Translations under genes and position numbers: made by a program
Source: Cinnamomum chago
Taxonomy: Eukaryota; Streptophyta; Magnoliopsida; Laurales; Lauraceae
Direction: 5' to 3'
DNA length: 64,000 bases
Assembly (NCBI GenBank): GCA_038049695.1
Contig: CP142453.1
Location: 115,274,001-115,338,000, forward strand
Part shown: one piece after another, positions 13,118-24,830 of the stretch
How the letters are laid out: each line of letters starts with the position of its first letter
How positions within the stretch are numbered: the stretch's first letter is position 1
The notes under the pieces: model-generated
Databases searched by the model: none
Seen by the model: only the letters and a program-made list of their open reading frames with translations
What the model was told of the DNA's origin: nothing

Positions 13118-15307
13118 TTACTGAGGAGCCACGTCTAAGGCACGGATGAAAGGGGCAACAGGTTGGGCCCAGGGAGAGATGGAAATGGGGGCATGGTGTC
13201 GATGAGGGGTTGCCTGATCAGAGACGGTGGCGACCCTCTCGCAAGAGGGGCAGAGTGTTAGGGTGGTAGGAGGAGTCATGTGCATGTAGAGATGAGGGGA
13301 GAGCTTAAGGGCCCTCAGCTCCTGGACCTCCTTCTGCAGCCTCCTGTTCTCCTCTTTGAGGCTCTCACAGCACCTCTTCATCAACTCACAGTCCACCTCC
13401 GTTTGCTTCAGCTTTGTCCTGATTTGATATTACAAATAAATAAATAAACAAGGCTCTATTGCACAAAAAACCAAAAAAAATAAAATAAAATTGTGTGTAT
13501 TAATCCCCTATGGGCAACAGTTTGTGCTCAGCTGTATTTACTACGTTCCTAAGAATACGTTTGTACACTAATGCTATATTAAAACAAATTCCAACCCATA
13601 GGAACTATCTTTTCATGGAATCATGGAAAACTCAGGTACCACCAAACGTAGTTATAAATGTAGCACATTAATAACTTTCTTTTTCCCACTTTTTCCATAT
13701 AAAAACCTAACCCTAGGTTTTCCTAGGTTCAGAAGTAGGCCCATGTGGTTTTGCTATAATCATCATTTTAATACCATTCGTATCCCAAAGTATAATGAGC
13801 AAATCAAAATGCTTAACAAGAAAGGAAAATGCTCATGGGAGAGTACTCTCGCACTATTAGGGTCTGTTTGGGAAGGGGGGAAAATGGGGGGAGGAAAAAA
13901 AGGGGGGAAAGTGGAGGGAAAGTGGTTTTGGGGGGTGTTTGGGAAGGGGGAAGGAAAAATGGGAAAGGGGGAAATGGAGGGAAAAAAACACCTTTTTGCC
14001 TCAAAAATTTTCCCCCCAAAACAGAGGGGAAAATGAGGGAAAAGTGAGGAGAAAGGGAAGAAATGACTAAAATGCCCTTAAGCTTTATTTGAATTTTTTT
14101 CAAGAGCAAGGGTAAAATAGTCTTTTTTCTGTACCTCACTAAAAATAAAATTATACTTTTTCACTTTCATTAGATCCATAACCAAAATGAGGGTCCTTAC
14201 TGTGAGTTGCAATCATAAGGCCAAAGTAGGGTGCCTCATTAAACGAAGCATAAGGGCCTATTTGCAAATTCTAAAAACTATAGCGCGGTAAATAAGAAAA
14301 AAGAAGCTCATAACAACAACAAACTCCTCCTTACCTTGCTCTCCGATTCTGAAACCAGACTTCCACCTGCCTAGGCCGGAGATTCAGTTGCTTCGACAAC
14401 GCAAGCTTCTGCTTCTGTTCATTCATTTCAATCACACACACAATTATAAACACTAGCTCTAGAACAAATTAAAACTTGATAGGAGAGAGAGAGAGAGAGA
14501 GATTGTTTCTATGTGCTTACAGGGTTGAGAGTGGTGTGTTCTTTGAAGCTCTCTTCAAGCACTGCTGACTGCTCTTTCGACAGCCTCAGCTTCTTCCTCG
14601 ATGTTTCTCCACCGTCTTCGTCGTCGCTCATCCCATCGCCTCCGCTCGGTTCTCTCTCGCTCCTCTTCCCACTCACGCTCGACACGGTGCTGTTTGGTGA
14701 AGAAGTTCCAGCTTCATCCTCACAATCCGCTGTCGACGGCTTGCGATTCACATCAATGCCTTTGAGGAACGGTCGTATCGTCTCGGAACTTCTCTCTGCA
14801 TCGATTCGATTTTGTTTTTAGGGCAAAAGATGAAAGAGAATTTCAGAGAAATCGATATCATTATGCAGATCTTCAAATCAGGTTAAAATATCTGGAAGAC
14901 TGGATTCTTCAAAGGAGGCAAAAGAACCATCCAAACAAAGAAAAGAGAAACAAAGACCGGATCCCTCTTCAGATCTAGAGATTCCCTTAAAAACAAAAGG
15001 GAAAAGGAGAAAAGAAACAGGATTTTTCACCAGTTTGGGAAAAAAAAAATTAAAGATTCCTCACTAGATCTGAGATTTTTTTACCAGTTGCAGGAGTATA
15101 AAAATCTGATCTTTCACCAGATGTAGAGATTTCTAGAGAGAAGATGGAGAAAGGAGAGAAGAAACTCCATAAATTCCACATCAAAGTACCTGTCGATGCG
15201 AATAGGTCGTTCCAGGGCATGAGATTCAACTGCAGAGGATGGCGATTTTCGGACGAGCTCGATCTGAGGCTCAAGCTCAGACCTAGATCTTCCTTTTCCA
15301 CCAACAT
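13118..15307 (-). CDS. HD-Zip class II homeodomain-leucine zipper factor
   Basis: Nuclear transcription factor of the HD-Zip II family, usually a repressor in shade, auxin and leaf-polarity responses. Exons in reading order: 15307-15190, 14795-14521, 14414-14335, 13418-13118 (774 bp, 257 aa); phases fit at each GT-AG junction. The N-terminus [14 protein letters not shown] carries an LxLxL EAR repression motif. [12 protein letters not shown] and [18 protein letters not shown] follow, both class II hallmarks. The homeodomain spans about residues 105-161 with WFQNRRAR (151-158). The adjoining zipper has heptads M171, L178, L185, L192, and CPSCE (214-218) is the class II redox motif. The first heptad leucine is Met here. 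Closest in style to the ATHB2/HAT3/HAT14 group; I cannot assign the paralogue. Intron 3 (916 bp) holds a purine-rich insertion. A TATA box lies 108 bp upstream of the ATG. Confidence 0.95.
13860..14034. repeat. MITE-like purine-rich insertion in HD-Zip intron 3
   Basis: Preceded by TTA, it begins GGGTCTGTTTGGGAAGGGGG and ends with the rough inverse CCCCCCAAAACAGA. Most bases between are G or A on the + strand, with many runs of four or more G. Ends resemble PIF/Harbinger MITEs, but the far TSD is not clear. Confidence 0.4.
14482..14502. repeat. (GA)n microsatellite in HD-Zip intron 2
   Basis: About ten GA units within 20 bp of the exon 2 donor (GT at 14520-14519 on the - strand). Confidence 0.85.
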
Positions 15308-15414
15308 TATTACTTCTGTTGATGTTTTCTAGGGTTTGGGATTTCGTTACAGAAGGTAAAGGAAAGGAAAAGGCAGGAAAAGAGTGAGGATAAAAAGAGG
15401 GGGGGTTGAAGAGG

Positions 15415-15423
15415 ATTTATATA
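15415..15423 (-). promoter_or_regulatory. TATA box of the HD-Zip II gene
   Basis: TATATAAAT on the - strand, 108 bp upstream of the ATG at 15307, leaves room for a leader of about 75 nt. A GA-rich tract (15440-15462) lies just upstream. Confidence 0.65.
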
Positions 15424-15464
15424 GGGATGGATAGCGCTAGAGATAGAGAGAGAAAGAGAGATAT

Positions 15465-18400
15465 GATGTCTATTCAAACCTCAATCATGACATGTGTCAG
15501 GGCCCAATTATCACAATCTCAATGAAGGTTGTATTGTCTCACTTAACCACGGTGAAGGCTCAGCTGTTTCGATTAACCATGGTCAAGCTGGTCTTGTGAC
15601 TTGTGAGGCTCAGACTCCAGCTTCAGCCCATGCAGGCCTTGAGATGGGTCTACGGCCGGATTCAGACCCGGAACCATTTCGGAACCTATTTTTTTGCTTC
15701 GAAATCAGAATCAGAATCATATATCAGCTAGGTTTAGATTCGGATTCGGATCTAGATAGAGAATCATATTAAAAGAACATAATTTTAGAATTGATTTTCT
15801 AAAATTGAGGTAACATGTCGGGTCTTGAGTATACAGGTGCGAACCAAGGTTGAATCAGAGCAGGACCTATTTACTTATCAGGGTCTAAATAAAGACATAG
15901 ACCCGGTTTTTAATGGGTCGAAACTTTCATGTAATCGGATATCCATTTACATCTCTAAATGGGTCCGACTTCTCACACACTTGACGTGCTGCAATGTTTT
16001 ACATGAGGCAAAACTTAACATCCGGTGCGGTAGACTGTTGACACTTGGGAAAAGAAATAGTTTAAATTACAAAAGTTAACTCAAGTTGAAGATATTTAAA
16101 AGTTAGGTCTTCTTATTGTACATAAAGAAGTACTTAGCTGGTGATGGTAGAAAAATCTATTGAGAAAGTAATGTAAAGTAAATATAAAATTAGTAAAAAA
16201 AAGTTTAATAACTCTGTAAAGGAGAAGTGGATTTTTCAATAAATCATTTTTGTTTGTTTCCATGGGGCAAAATAAGCTAAAGTTAGAAGAGAAGTTAGTA
16301 ATGGGTAAACTAATCGTATTTTATGAAGTTAGATTTTTTTTATAATTGGGAATGTGGAAGTAAATTTTTCTTGGTAATTGAGAGTTTTCTTTTCTCCATT
16401 TTGTGATCAAGCAAACATGCATAAATGGAGAAAAGATCAAATAACTTTATTGCAATTTTACTTTAGCCACCTCGGAAACCCAACCATAGATGATAAAAAA
16501 AAAAAAAAAAAAAAAGAGGCATGCTCCGTAAGATAGGAATATCAAAGTCCCATCAAAGCCTGTTGGGTCGAGTGAGAAATGACGTACCCAACCAACTGCA
16601 AATTTGGAATAGAACCAATGTTAAACTAATCAGGTGTGAAAACAAAATGATTGAAACGTCACCGCAATGGTTAGTGAGGCCAACAAAATGTCCGCCTAAA
16701 TCTTGACTTGTCCAATTTATTGGTGACCCCACCCCACCATTGTCACAAACATTTATTGTCAATTTTAGCCACGCATGCCGTCTGAAATCTAACCTGAAAT
16801 CGGTTTTAATTAGTTACGACAAGAAGAACCAGATAGTCGTTTGGTTGGACCAGATTCCTCTCATCCAACAATGGACTCACCAATTATTGATGCGACCAAA
16901 GCACATGGACAGTGCCCACATGTCATCTCCATAAATTGGTGATTTTTATTTATTTTTCTAATCTAATCATCATTGAGAACTTGAAAAAACAGAAATCATG
17001 ATATCTTTACTTTTTATTGTTGCCATCCTGAATAGATTTCATTGTCAACATTCACCAACCCCCCATTACCCCTGTGGTTACTGCCCTTATTATGTTGTTA
17101 TGTGGTCCATTTATTCTGACCCATTATTGTGGTTAATGTTGGAATTACTCTTCTCATTACTATCATTATGGAAACTAATTAATTCCTTACTGTGGTCCTC
17201 ACCGTTGAGGAAATTTTTATAGTGGGGTCACCCCTGTTGTGTGAATTATGTGATTGCATTAATTTCACTTCATTACTATCTGCTGGTGGTTTGAGTGATA
17301 TTTGGGCATGTGACAATTTATTGAATTGTCAAAAGGATCTAAGCAAACAGTAAATTAGATTTGGGTATTTATTTTGATTATGTAATCAATCTATAGCAGA
17401 TCTTTGTTGTTTGACTTGAAGATTTGGATACCGACAATATAATTAATAGGTGTTAAGACTTTTAAATGGTTTTGATTATGATTACAGCAGTGAACAATCT
17501 AATACATGCTCCTCCAGAGTTACTCTATCATTGATTTTGACAGTGAACAATCTAATAAGTGCTAAGATTTTTTATTTTTTTTCGCTCCCACCTTTTACAA
17601 TACATTGAAACAGGCTTAAGTTTAAAACATTAATTCAATTGAAGATTGAAGTAACAAATTACTTTTTCAGCAATTAAGTATGTGCCTCCCGCCGCCAACA
17701 CACTCATGTTTGAGCGGTGCTTTTACTATAGTTTCACATACATACATACTTATGGATGGATCTCTAGATCTTCAACTGAAAGTATCACTCCTTGTACCAC
17801 CAATCCAAACTAGTATGAAAAAAAGTGTCTCCAACTATGGACTGATCTAGTTTGTCCTTAAATTGAGCCTAGATTGTGTTGGGCTTGATATGGGCGTGCT
17901 TTTAGCTATATATGTTGAATGTTGGGTCCAAAGCTAGCCCAACCTATTTACTACAAGAGATACATATTTCTTTTACACTAACTGAGTTTGAACTTTGATT
18001 TTCATGCTTGTGAGATGGATTATATTAGTCTAAATATTGAGTCCGGATCCTCTATCGCAACTTATATACTTTCTCCATAAGTGAACTAAACAGACGCAGT
18101 TGTTCCCTCACTAGAATCAAGCTCCAAAATCACCAACAACACCCGTATATGGTTTTGTCTTACGTGACGTATCATGAGTGGTTCACTCACAATAAGCATG
18201 TCAAAAGCTGCGACAAAGGGTTCGGACACTTGAAAATTTAGCTTATTGTTACACAAGCTATAGCTCAAACCCACGTAGGGCATCTACAACCTATAAGTTA
18301 GGACTATAATTCAGCTTTATTGCTATATTATTCCAAAAGTTTCAAGAAAATTGTATATGATGATGTGATGATAAATTTATTAATCATCTAACAGCTACTA

Positions 18401-19369
18401 TCTCTGATAATATAGTAATACTGATGCAATAACTGGACAATGGAGACAATAACATTTAAGAGGAATTTTATTTTTCAAAACAAAGTACTGCAAGGACAGC
18501 CAAGAAGTAATTAAAACTCCCCATCATTGAGTTTTTTTTAATAAAAAGGAAGAAAGAAAAGTTATATTAATTGCATCAACCAATCACCTTAATGTGAACC
18601 AACTACAGTATCTAAGAACAGCCAGCCTATTCACGTTTATAAATCAAGAAGCACAAATCCTCAAAACTATCGATATATTATAAAAAAAAAAAAACCATCA
18701 TTCATAGGTGTTTCTTACAATATTGTTAGGCCTACACCCATCACAAATTCAAAATTACCTTATCAAAGGAGTGTACCATTTTAAATTCACTTATTGGCAT
18801 CTCAAAGAGAATATTAAAGTGTGTTGCACTTCCAATGCGGGACAATTTAACTAGCACAGCTAGAGTCGCCGTACAAACAGCCCATATGAAAATTGGGCCC
18901 CTTCAGGAGCACACTTTCTTGTGGGGTCCACATGTGACCGGTCTTCGCTCCATTTACCTATATATATATATAGTGATGGAGGTTTGAATCATTCTCTCAA
19001 TCGCTTGACGAACGAATGCCAAGTTTATAAAATGATAATACATTCCATCAATGGTTGGGACCCAAAACCAAGATCGCTGGCTAGCAATCATCGGGGTGGG
19101 GGCGAGTCTCTCTTATATGGTCCACTTGATTGGATCGTAAGGTTGGCCCTACTAGGTATTTAGTCACGATTTGCTCACCTTATCATAAGCACCGATACGT
19201 GCGGTGGTGACGGGTGACCAACCCATCAAAAATTTTTGAGCCGAGTCGAGCCGAGCCGAGCCGAGCTGAAATGAAAGAATAGTGGCGTGGGTAACTATTA
19301 CCAAACTGGAGTTAGGGTCATGGTAGGGTCAAGGAGTAGGGTGGAGTGGGACAATGTGGGGGTGAAGGT
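15465..19369. other. Intergenic DNA upstream of the HD-Zip gene
   Basis: No gene recognised. The 15490-15960 stretch has GGGTC/GACCC-rich sequence typical of decayed MITEs. There is poly(A) at 16496-16515, and a (GAGCC)n-like microsatellite at 19238-19267. The frames here are short and lack domains. Confidence 0.55.
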
Positions 19370-19537
19370 CACGTGGGACTCAGAGGAAAACCTGCTTCGG
19401 CTCACGTGGCCCAACAAGTCGTGCCCTTACACGTGACGACAAGATATCGAGGGGTGTGACATGTGGCCCCGACGAACGAACGAACTTGTCGTCTTGCCCG
19501 CAAGGGTGCCGACACCTTCTCCTCCTCACAATCATTG
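19370..19537. promoter_or_regulatory. Cluster of three G-boxes plus an HD-Zip II site
   Basis: CACGTG occurs at 19370-19375, 19403-19408 and 19430-19435. CAATCATTG (19529-19537), the consensus bound by HD-Zip II proteins, follows about 95 bp away. The pyrimidine-rich stretch 19510-19600 looks like a leader, but no gene follows. The cluster is about 4 kb upstream of the HD-Zip II ATG. G-boxes are bound by bHLH (PIF) and bZIP factors; HD-Zip II genes are known PIF targets and autoregulators. Function is inferred from motifs only. Confidence 0.4.
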
Positions 19538-19774
19538 AACTCTCCATCACCACTCATCATCATCTTCACCACCTCCATCATAATTCATTCATTCCCCTAC
19601 CTCTTTAACAATGTGGGGTGGCCCACTTCAATATTCTAATGGCTCAAAGTTTCTAACCGCTTTTTTTATATAGTTTAGTTCTACTTTGGATTCATCAAAA
19701 AAAAATTTCATTTTAAAATCAATGGTTTTATATAATTAAGATTATTTTGCAGCCAATTCAACACCACTTGAAAT

Positions 19775-19968
19775 AACTCCAAGGGATAGCTTAGTTGACT
19801 TACGACCACGGTTTGCACCTGAATATTGTAGGTTTAAAACTGTACTACCACACTGGGACTATAGGGGAATTTACCTAGCTTCCCTCTGAATTCGGAGGGA
19901 TTAGTCAAGTCCAAAGAATTGAAAACCCTCCGATATCAAAAAAAAAAAAAAAAAAAAAAAAGAAAAAA
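19775..19968 (+). mobile_element. tRNA-derived SINE with intact target-site duplication
   Basis: About 194 bp. An A-box-like TAGCTTAGTTGA lies at 19787-19798 and a weakened B-box-like AGGTTTAAAACTG at about 19829-19841, then an unrelated body and a poly(A) tail (19938-19968). It is bracketed by a perfect 12-bp duplication ACCACTTGAAAT (19763-19774 and 19969-19980). The polarity, tail and TSD are those of an RNA polymerase III-transcribed SINE mobilised by LINE machinery. Confidence 0.85.
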
Positions 19969-19980
19969 ACCACTTGAAAT

Positions 19981-22858
19981 GAGATTTTCTTTAGATGCCT
20001 GAATCTGAATTTTATGGCCGAGTCGGGGTTTGAATTAAGTGAAACAAAACCCTAATAACATGGCTCGGTCTGATTGAATAATGCATATATTTTAGTGACT
20101 GATTTTTCTAATCAAACGATTAGATAACTCAAACAAGTGATACAAATTAAAGCTTAGCCCCACCCTACTCAATCGACTAAATAAGCAGTCTTCAAATCGC
20201 AAGACACATTGAGCTTAATTGGTTTATTTTGTATATAGGACATTCACATTATATCTAAAAACAATGAAATCAAATGAAACAAAACGACATAAAGTCATGT
20301 TGATTTTCTTAATGATCTACTTTATATCAATAGAAATTTTTTTTTTTTTTTTTTTTTTTTTGGGTTCTTTAAAGACTCTTTATTCTAGCTACAACTCTCT
20401 CATACGCCTGAAGGGATGAATAGATTCCATTGAAGTAATGCCCCATGTCTTATCCGGTGTCTTAATTCTAAGAAACAAAGAATCAGCCTCCATATGGCTA
20501 GCATGGGTCTTGAAGAAAGTTAGGGATAAAATGCGGGACCACTAGGTGGGAAGTTTTCCAACAATTGGAGGAGGGGAAAGAAAAAGGGAAACCCTTCATG
20601 TTAAAGGAAGTAATTTCCCATATTGCATGTAGCACACTATTTTTTTCTGCCCCTTTCCCTTTTTTATTCTCTTAAAGGACATTAAAGTTGAGAAGAATGA
20701 AAAGTGGATTTTGTTTCTATGAGATTTCTCTACTCTCAAATCTCTCTTTGATTTTTTAACCTAGTAAAGCATCCACATTTTTGTTTTCCACATTTTCAAA
20801 TGCCAACAGATAACAATAATCATTGAAAATGTTTAAAAATGAGTGATGATAGGAGAAGGCCAGAAGTTCATTGTCCAGATGTCTATAATGGGACAGCTCA
20901 AAATGGAAAGGCATCACATTCAAATGGAACAAGATGTAAGATTATTATAAAAAAAAAATGTCATACTTGTTTTTTAATAGTTTGCAGAGAATAAATGATC
21001 CCTTGACATGCTCTGTCAATTTTAAGGGAAAATCATATCAGATTTTGCTCCAATGTCCAACTTTAACCTTTTCCAACCTGAGATAAAAGTCAATTTTGTT
21101 GTCATTTTAAGGGAAAATCATATTAGAGTTTTGTTGTCATTTTTCACAAGGTTTCACAATGGCTGACATGAAACTTCTATGTTTCTAAGTAATGTTTATT
21201 CTTTCAATTTATTGATAGTTATCCATTAGACTAGCTCGTTCCCCCTCTCCCTCCCCTATCTTTCAGCAGACCCAATTTGAACTAATTTTTTGAACTAATT
21301 TAACTGCATTCATTGTAGAATTAAAACAATGTAACACTCAATTTAAAGCCCTTCAATTCAAGTGTTGGAATTATTAGATGGGCACATATTTTTTTTCTTC
21401 GATTCAATTTCCATTACAGACCAAGTTACATGTGGTGGATATTTTTGGACAACATTCTTCACATTTGATTCTTCATTTTAACTACTTATAAAATACAAAG
21501 TGTTACAACATCTTAGGCCCTATTTCCTTAGTGGAATTCCTGTCAGGAATTCACTCACCATGTCCAGGAATTCCTGGACATGATGTGTCCCCTGGAATCT
21601 CTGAATTCCATATTTCTTCACAGGAATTTTTGGATTCCAGTCACATGAAATATCTCTTTTGACCATTGGGAATCCAGGAGTTCCACTTCCTTTGCATTTT
21701 GGTAGAATTCCTTGATGCAAAGTCCCGTGCAAAGCCTGGGGCCAAAATTGAAGATTTATAAAAATTTAAGAGTTTTTAAATATAATTAATGAAAAGTAAA
21801 TCTAAAATAATATATTATAAAGAATAGATGAAAGGAATTATATTATGATGGATTATAAAATACATTAAAAATAATATCTTTATTTTTTAAAAGAAAATCC
21901 ATAGAAACAGAAAGAAAAACAATATGCCAGTGGATTTGGGAAAAAAAACTCTAACAAATTAATAAAAAAAAAAGATCTTTGCTATCCTTGGAAAAAAAAT
22001 AATATATAAAAAAACCCCAATGAAATTCACAAAATGTGATTATAATCTCTTTGAAAAAAAAATCCAAAAAAATCAAAGGAATGAAAATGCCCAATATAAT
22101 GGATAATAATATGATTTTCACGTCTTAGAAAAAAAAAAGACTAACAAAGTTCACAAACATTATATGAGATCTCACGTAAAATTTTAGTTGTATTGTACCT
22201 ACCCTGGATTGATTTTGATTCGTATATAATAATTAGTTGCGATGATTTGATTAGACTTCTTTAACCCTTAATTTCTACTTATAAATTCAAAATTTGTTCG
22301 AATATGTAGTGGCAAACATTTATTGAATTTTGTATTAATTAGTGTAGCTTTGTGTGTGTTGGTGTTGGTGGCGTGAGGTTGCTTAGTATCACCCAACATC
22401 TTAATATAAAAGAGGGTATCTAGACATTACTTGGTGGGCTCCTCAGCTTGATATCCAATCCAAGCTTCTTGTTTTGATAACTCTGTTCCTTCTTGTGAGA
22501 GTAGACTACACAAAATCAATATTTTTATCAAATGTTCCTGAAAACTAAAACATGGGTGTCAGAAAATCTTTCCTTCATTGTGAAGAAACATTAAAACGAA
22601 GAATCTAAAAAATAAAAAATGAATAACTTACCTGCTTCATGTTCTCTGGTGTGATGTGATTAGTTTTATAGTAGTAATTTCTGATGTTGATATGCTTCCA
22701 AGGGTTTACGAAGTATGTTGAGAACTTCCTACCCAAGTGTCTCTTGCTATGATTTGATTGATAGTTACCACCACACCCTTCAAATTGTTGCAAACCCAAC
22801 CCGCATGGTCCCGCCAAGTTGAAGCAATTGCAAACCCCTAGCAAGGAAATTTAAAAGG
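19981..22858. other. Intergenic, repeat-rich
   Basis: No gene seen. Contains poly(T) at 20338-20361, AT-rich DNA, and at 21513-21745 a GAATTCC-rich block with a perfect 24-bp palindrome (21559-21582). That block may be the left end of a larger non-autonomous element (see findings). Confidence 0.5.
21559..21582. repeat. Perfect 24-bp palindrome
   Basis: Both strands read CATGTCCAGGAA then TTCCTGGACATG, centred on GAATTC. It lies in a block with many further GGAATTCC-like half sites. Confidence 0.9.
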
Positions 22859-22866
22859 GTTTGGAT

Positions 22867-23330
22867 CAGGGGCGGAACCAGGATTTCATCTTGGGGGGGG
22901 GGGGGGGGGGGCAAAACTTAAATAAAATTTTATTTCACCAATTATTATAACTATCATATTTTAAAGTTTCCTTTTTGACATAGTTATAAGTTCAACCATG
23001 ATTTTATTCCTTGAAAATGCTGGATATAGAGAAGACGGCGTGCAAAATTTTAACCACTGAAGATGAGAGATTAATGGAAAAAAAGTGGAGACGAACAAAA
23101 CAAAGAAGGAAGAGCTGAAGAGGGTTAGGGCTTAAGACTGGAGTCTGGAGATGTTTTTGAAAGTTAAAAGGGTTGGGAGTGGGGGCCGGGGTGGGGTGGG
23201 GTTTAACTTAGAAAAAAAATCCAAAAACCTTAGGGGGGGGCCCATTTTGGTGTTTTAAAAGACTTTTTCAAAGGCTGAGGGGGGGGGGGGGGGGGGGGGG
23301 GGCGGGGGGCTCAACACAGTTCCGCCACTG
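22867..23330. mobile_element. hAT-type MITE with two long poly(G) tracts
   Basis: The 464-bp element has inverted ends CAGGGGCGGAACCAGG and CAGTGGCGGAACTG, flanked by a perfect 8-bp duplication GTTTGGAT (22859-22866 and 23331-23338), diagnostic of hAT transposition. It has no transposase frame. It carries about 20 consecutive G at 22892-22911 and over 20 G interrupted once at 23279-23309. Confidence 0.9.
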
Positions 23331-24422
23331 GTTTGGATGAGACTCTTTTAATTTGAGAAGTACTAAGAGGATGAGGGATTTCAGGAAGTATTAGAATGGG
23401 AGATTTTAGAAGGATATGAGAGATTTTAGGAAAGTATTGAAGGGAAAGATTTGGAGTGGCTCACATTAAAACCAAAACTCTTTGTGGTTTTCTAAGTGAT
23501 TTTTCTGAAAGGAGAATAATTGGGTGCTGACGTGACGCCTCTCACAACTCACTTCCCCAAAGGAGCATCCAAGAATTCCACTATATCAGAAAATTCAGAA
23601 ATTTCTCAAACTGAAATTCTTGAAATTCCAGTAAAGAAACGTACCCTTCGAATTCAATTACACAAAACAAACTGCAATGGGTGAAGTTTCACTCCTTTTC
23701 TTCCACCAAATTGAAGTCGTGAGAAAATATATGATTGTGACTTTATTTTGTTTTTCTTATTGATCAAGACTACGTCTATCTAATCATAGGTATTATTTTG
23801 AAACATATGACTCTGAGCCATTTGAACTTGAAAAAAAAGGTAAGGTCTGACCCTTGAATTAGGCCTCAGAGAATTCAGTGTCTTTGCTCTCCTAGGTTCA
23901 GGAGTGGGAGATGTTATGTCGGCTGCAGTGATGATTGAGTGTCCCATGCTTGTGGGATAGCTGTCCCACGTGTTTCCGAATAATTCATTTTCTTAAGAAA
24001 TTTATCCATTGGAGGAGTACCTTGTCCATGTGACCTGCACATGATGCTGGCCCTTCTCATCAAAGAAACCTTTTATATGTAGTCCGGAGGGTCCGGCTGT
24101 TTTCCTTGAGGTGAGGGTGAGATTGGAGTAACTATAAAGTAAAGCTAGCCGGACACACTTAAAATGTTTGTGTGGTTAGAAGGTAAAATGTTCGTGTGTT
24201 TAGAAAGTCCAGTTTTAACCTGGATGTCTTGTCTTCGAATTCTTAAGGCCTTATCCGATACATAGGACTAGTGGGTGGTTCTATGTGTCCATGAATTTAC
24301 CAATGATTAACTGAAGGGGGGCCGAAAAATGCTAGCTATCAACAATTTTATGTTTAGATTGATCCCCATTTCCCAAATATATGTAGTTTTAATCATGTAT
24401 CTAAAGGAAGAAAAATGCTATT

Positions 24423-24830
24423 TTGCCTGTTCCCACTACCCCAAGATCAATATGCCATGCAGGAAAGTATAAAAAGATGAGCAACTCTAATTTTGGCTAT
24501 TTCATGTTGAAAAATAATGTTTTTATTGGTGCAAGTGCTCATTATGGGCCAAGGGTCTCTTCCTCTGTAGAGGTAGAAGCGTCCACTATCCTGAAGAGAT
24601 TTCTCCATATTTATCCTATTGATGGATGCTAAAGAGGTTGTTGATGGCTTAAACAAAAAGAGGATTGGGCTTTTAATCATATTATTTTGGACATTAATCT
24701 TTTGGGTATTTCCTTCTCTTTTTGTTGATGTTAGATTTGTTCCTAGGAGTAATAATGATGGTGCTTATTTTTTGGTCAAGTATTGTTATTGCCTTTGCAG
24801 AAGTTTTTTGTTGGGATGATTCTATTCTAG
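24423..24830 (+). pseudogene. Decayed RNase H-like (RVT_3) domain of a LINE
   Basis: Frames on the + strand read in order FIGASAHYGPRVSSSVEVEA, then DAKEVVDGLNKKR, then VPRSNNDGAYFLVKY. This is the order of a plant non-LTR RNase H domain (a xEA helix, an ETDAKxVVDxLN strand, then VPRxxNxxAHxLAK). Frameshifts and stops interrupt it and no other LINE part is visible, so it is a fragment. Identification rests on motif order alone. Confidence 0.5.
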
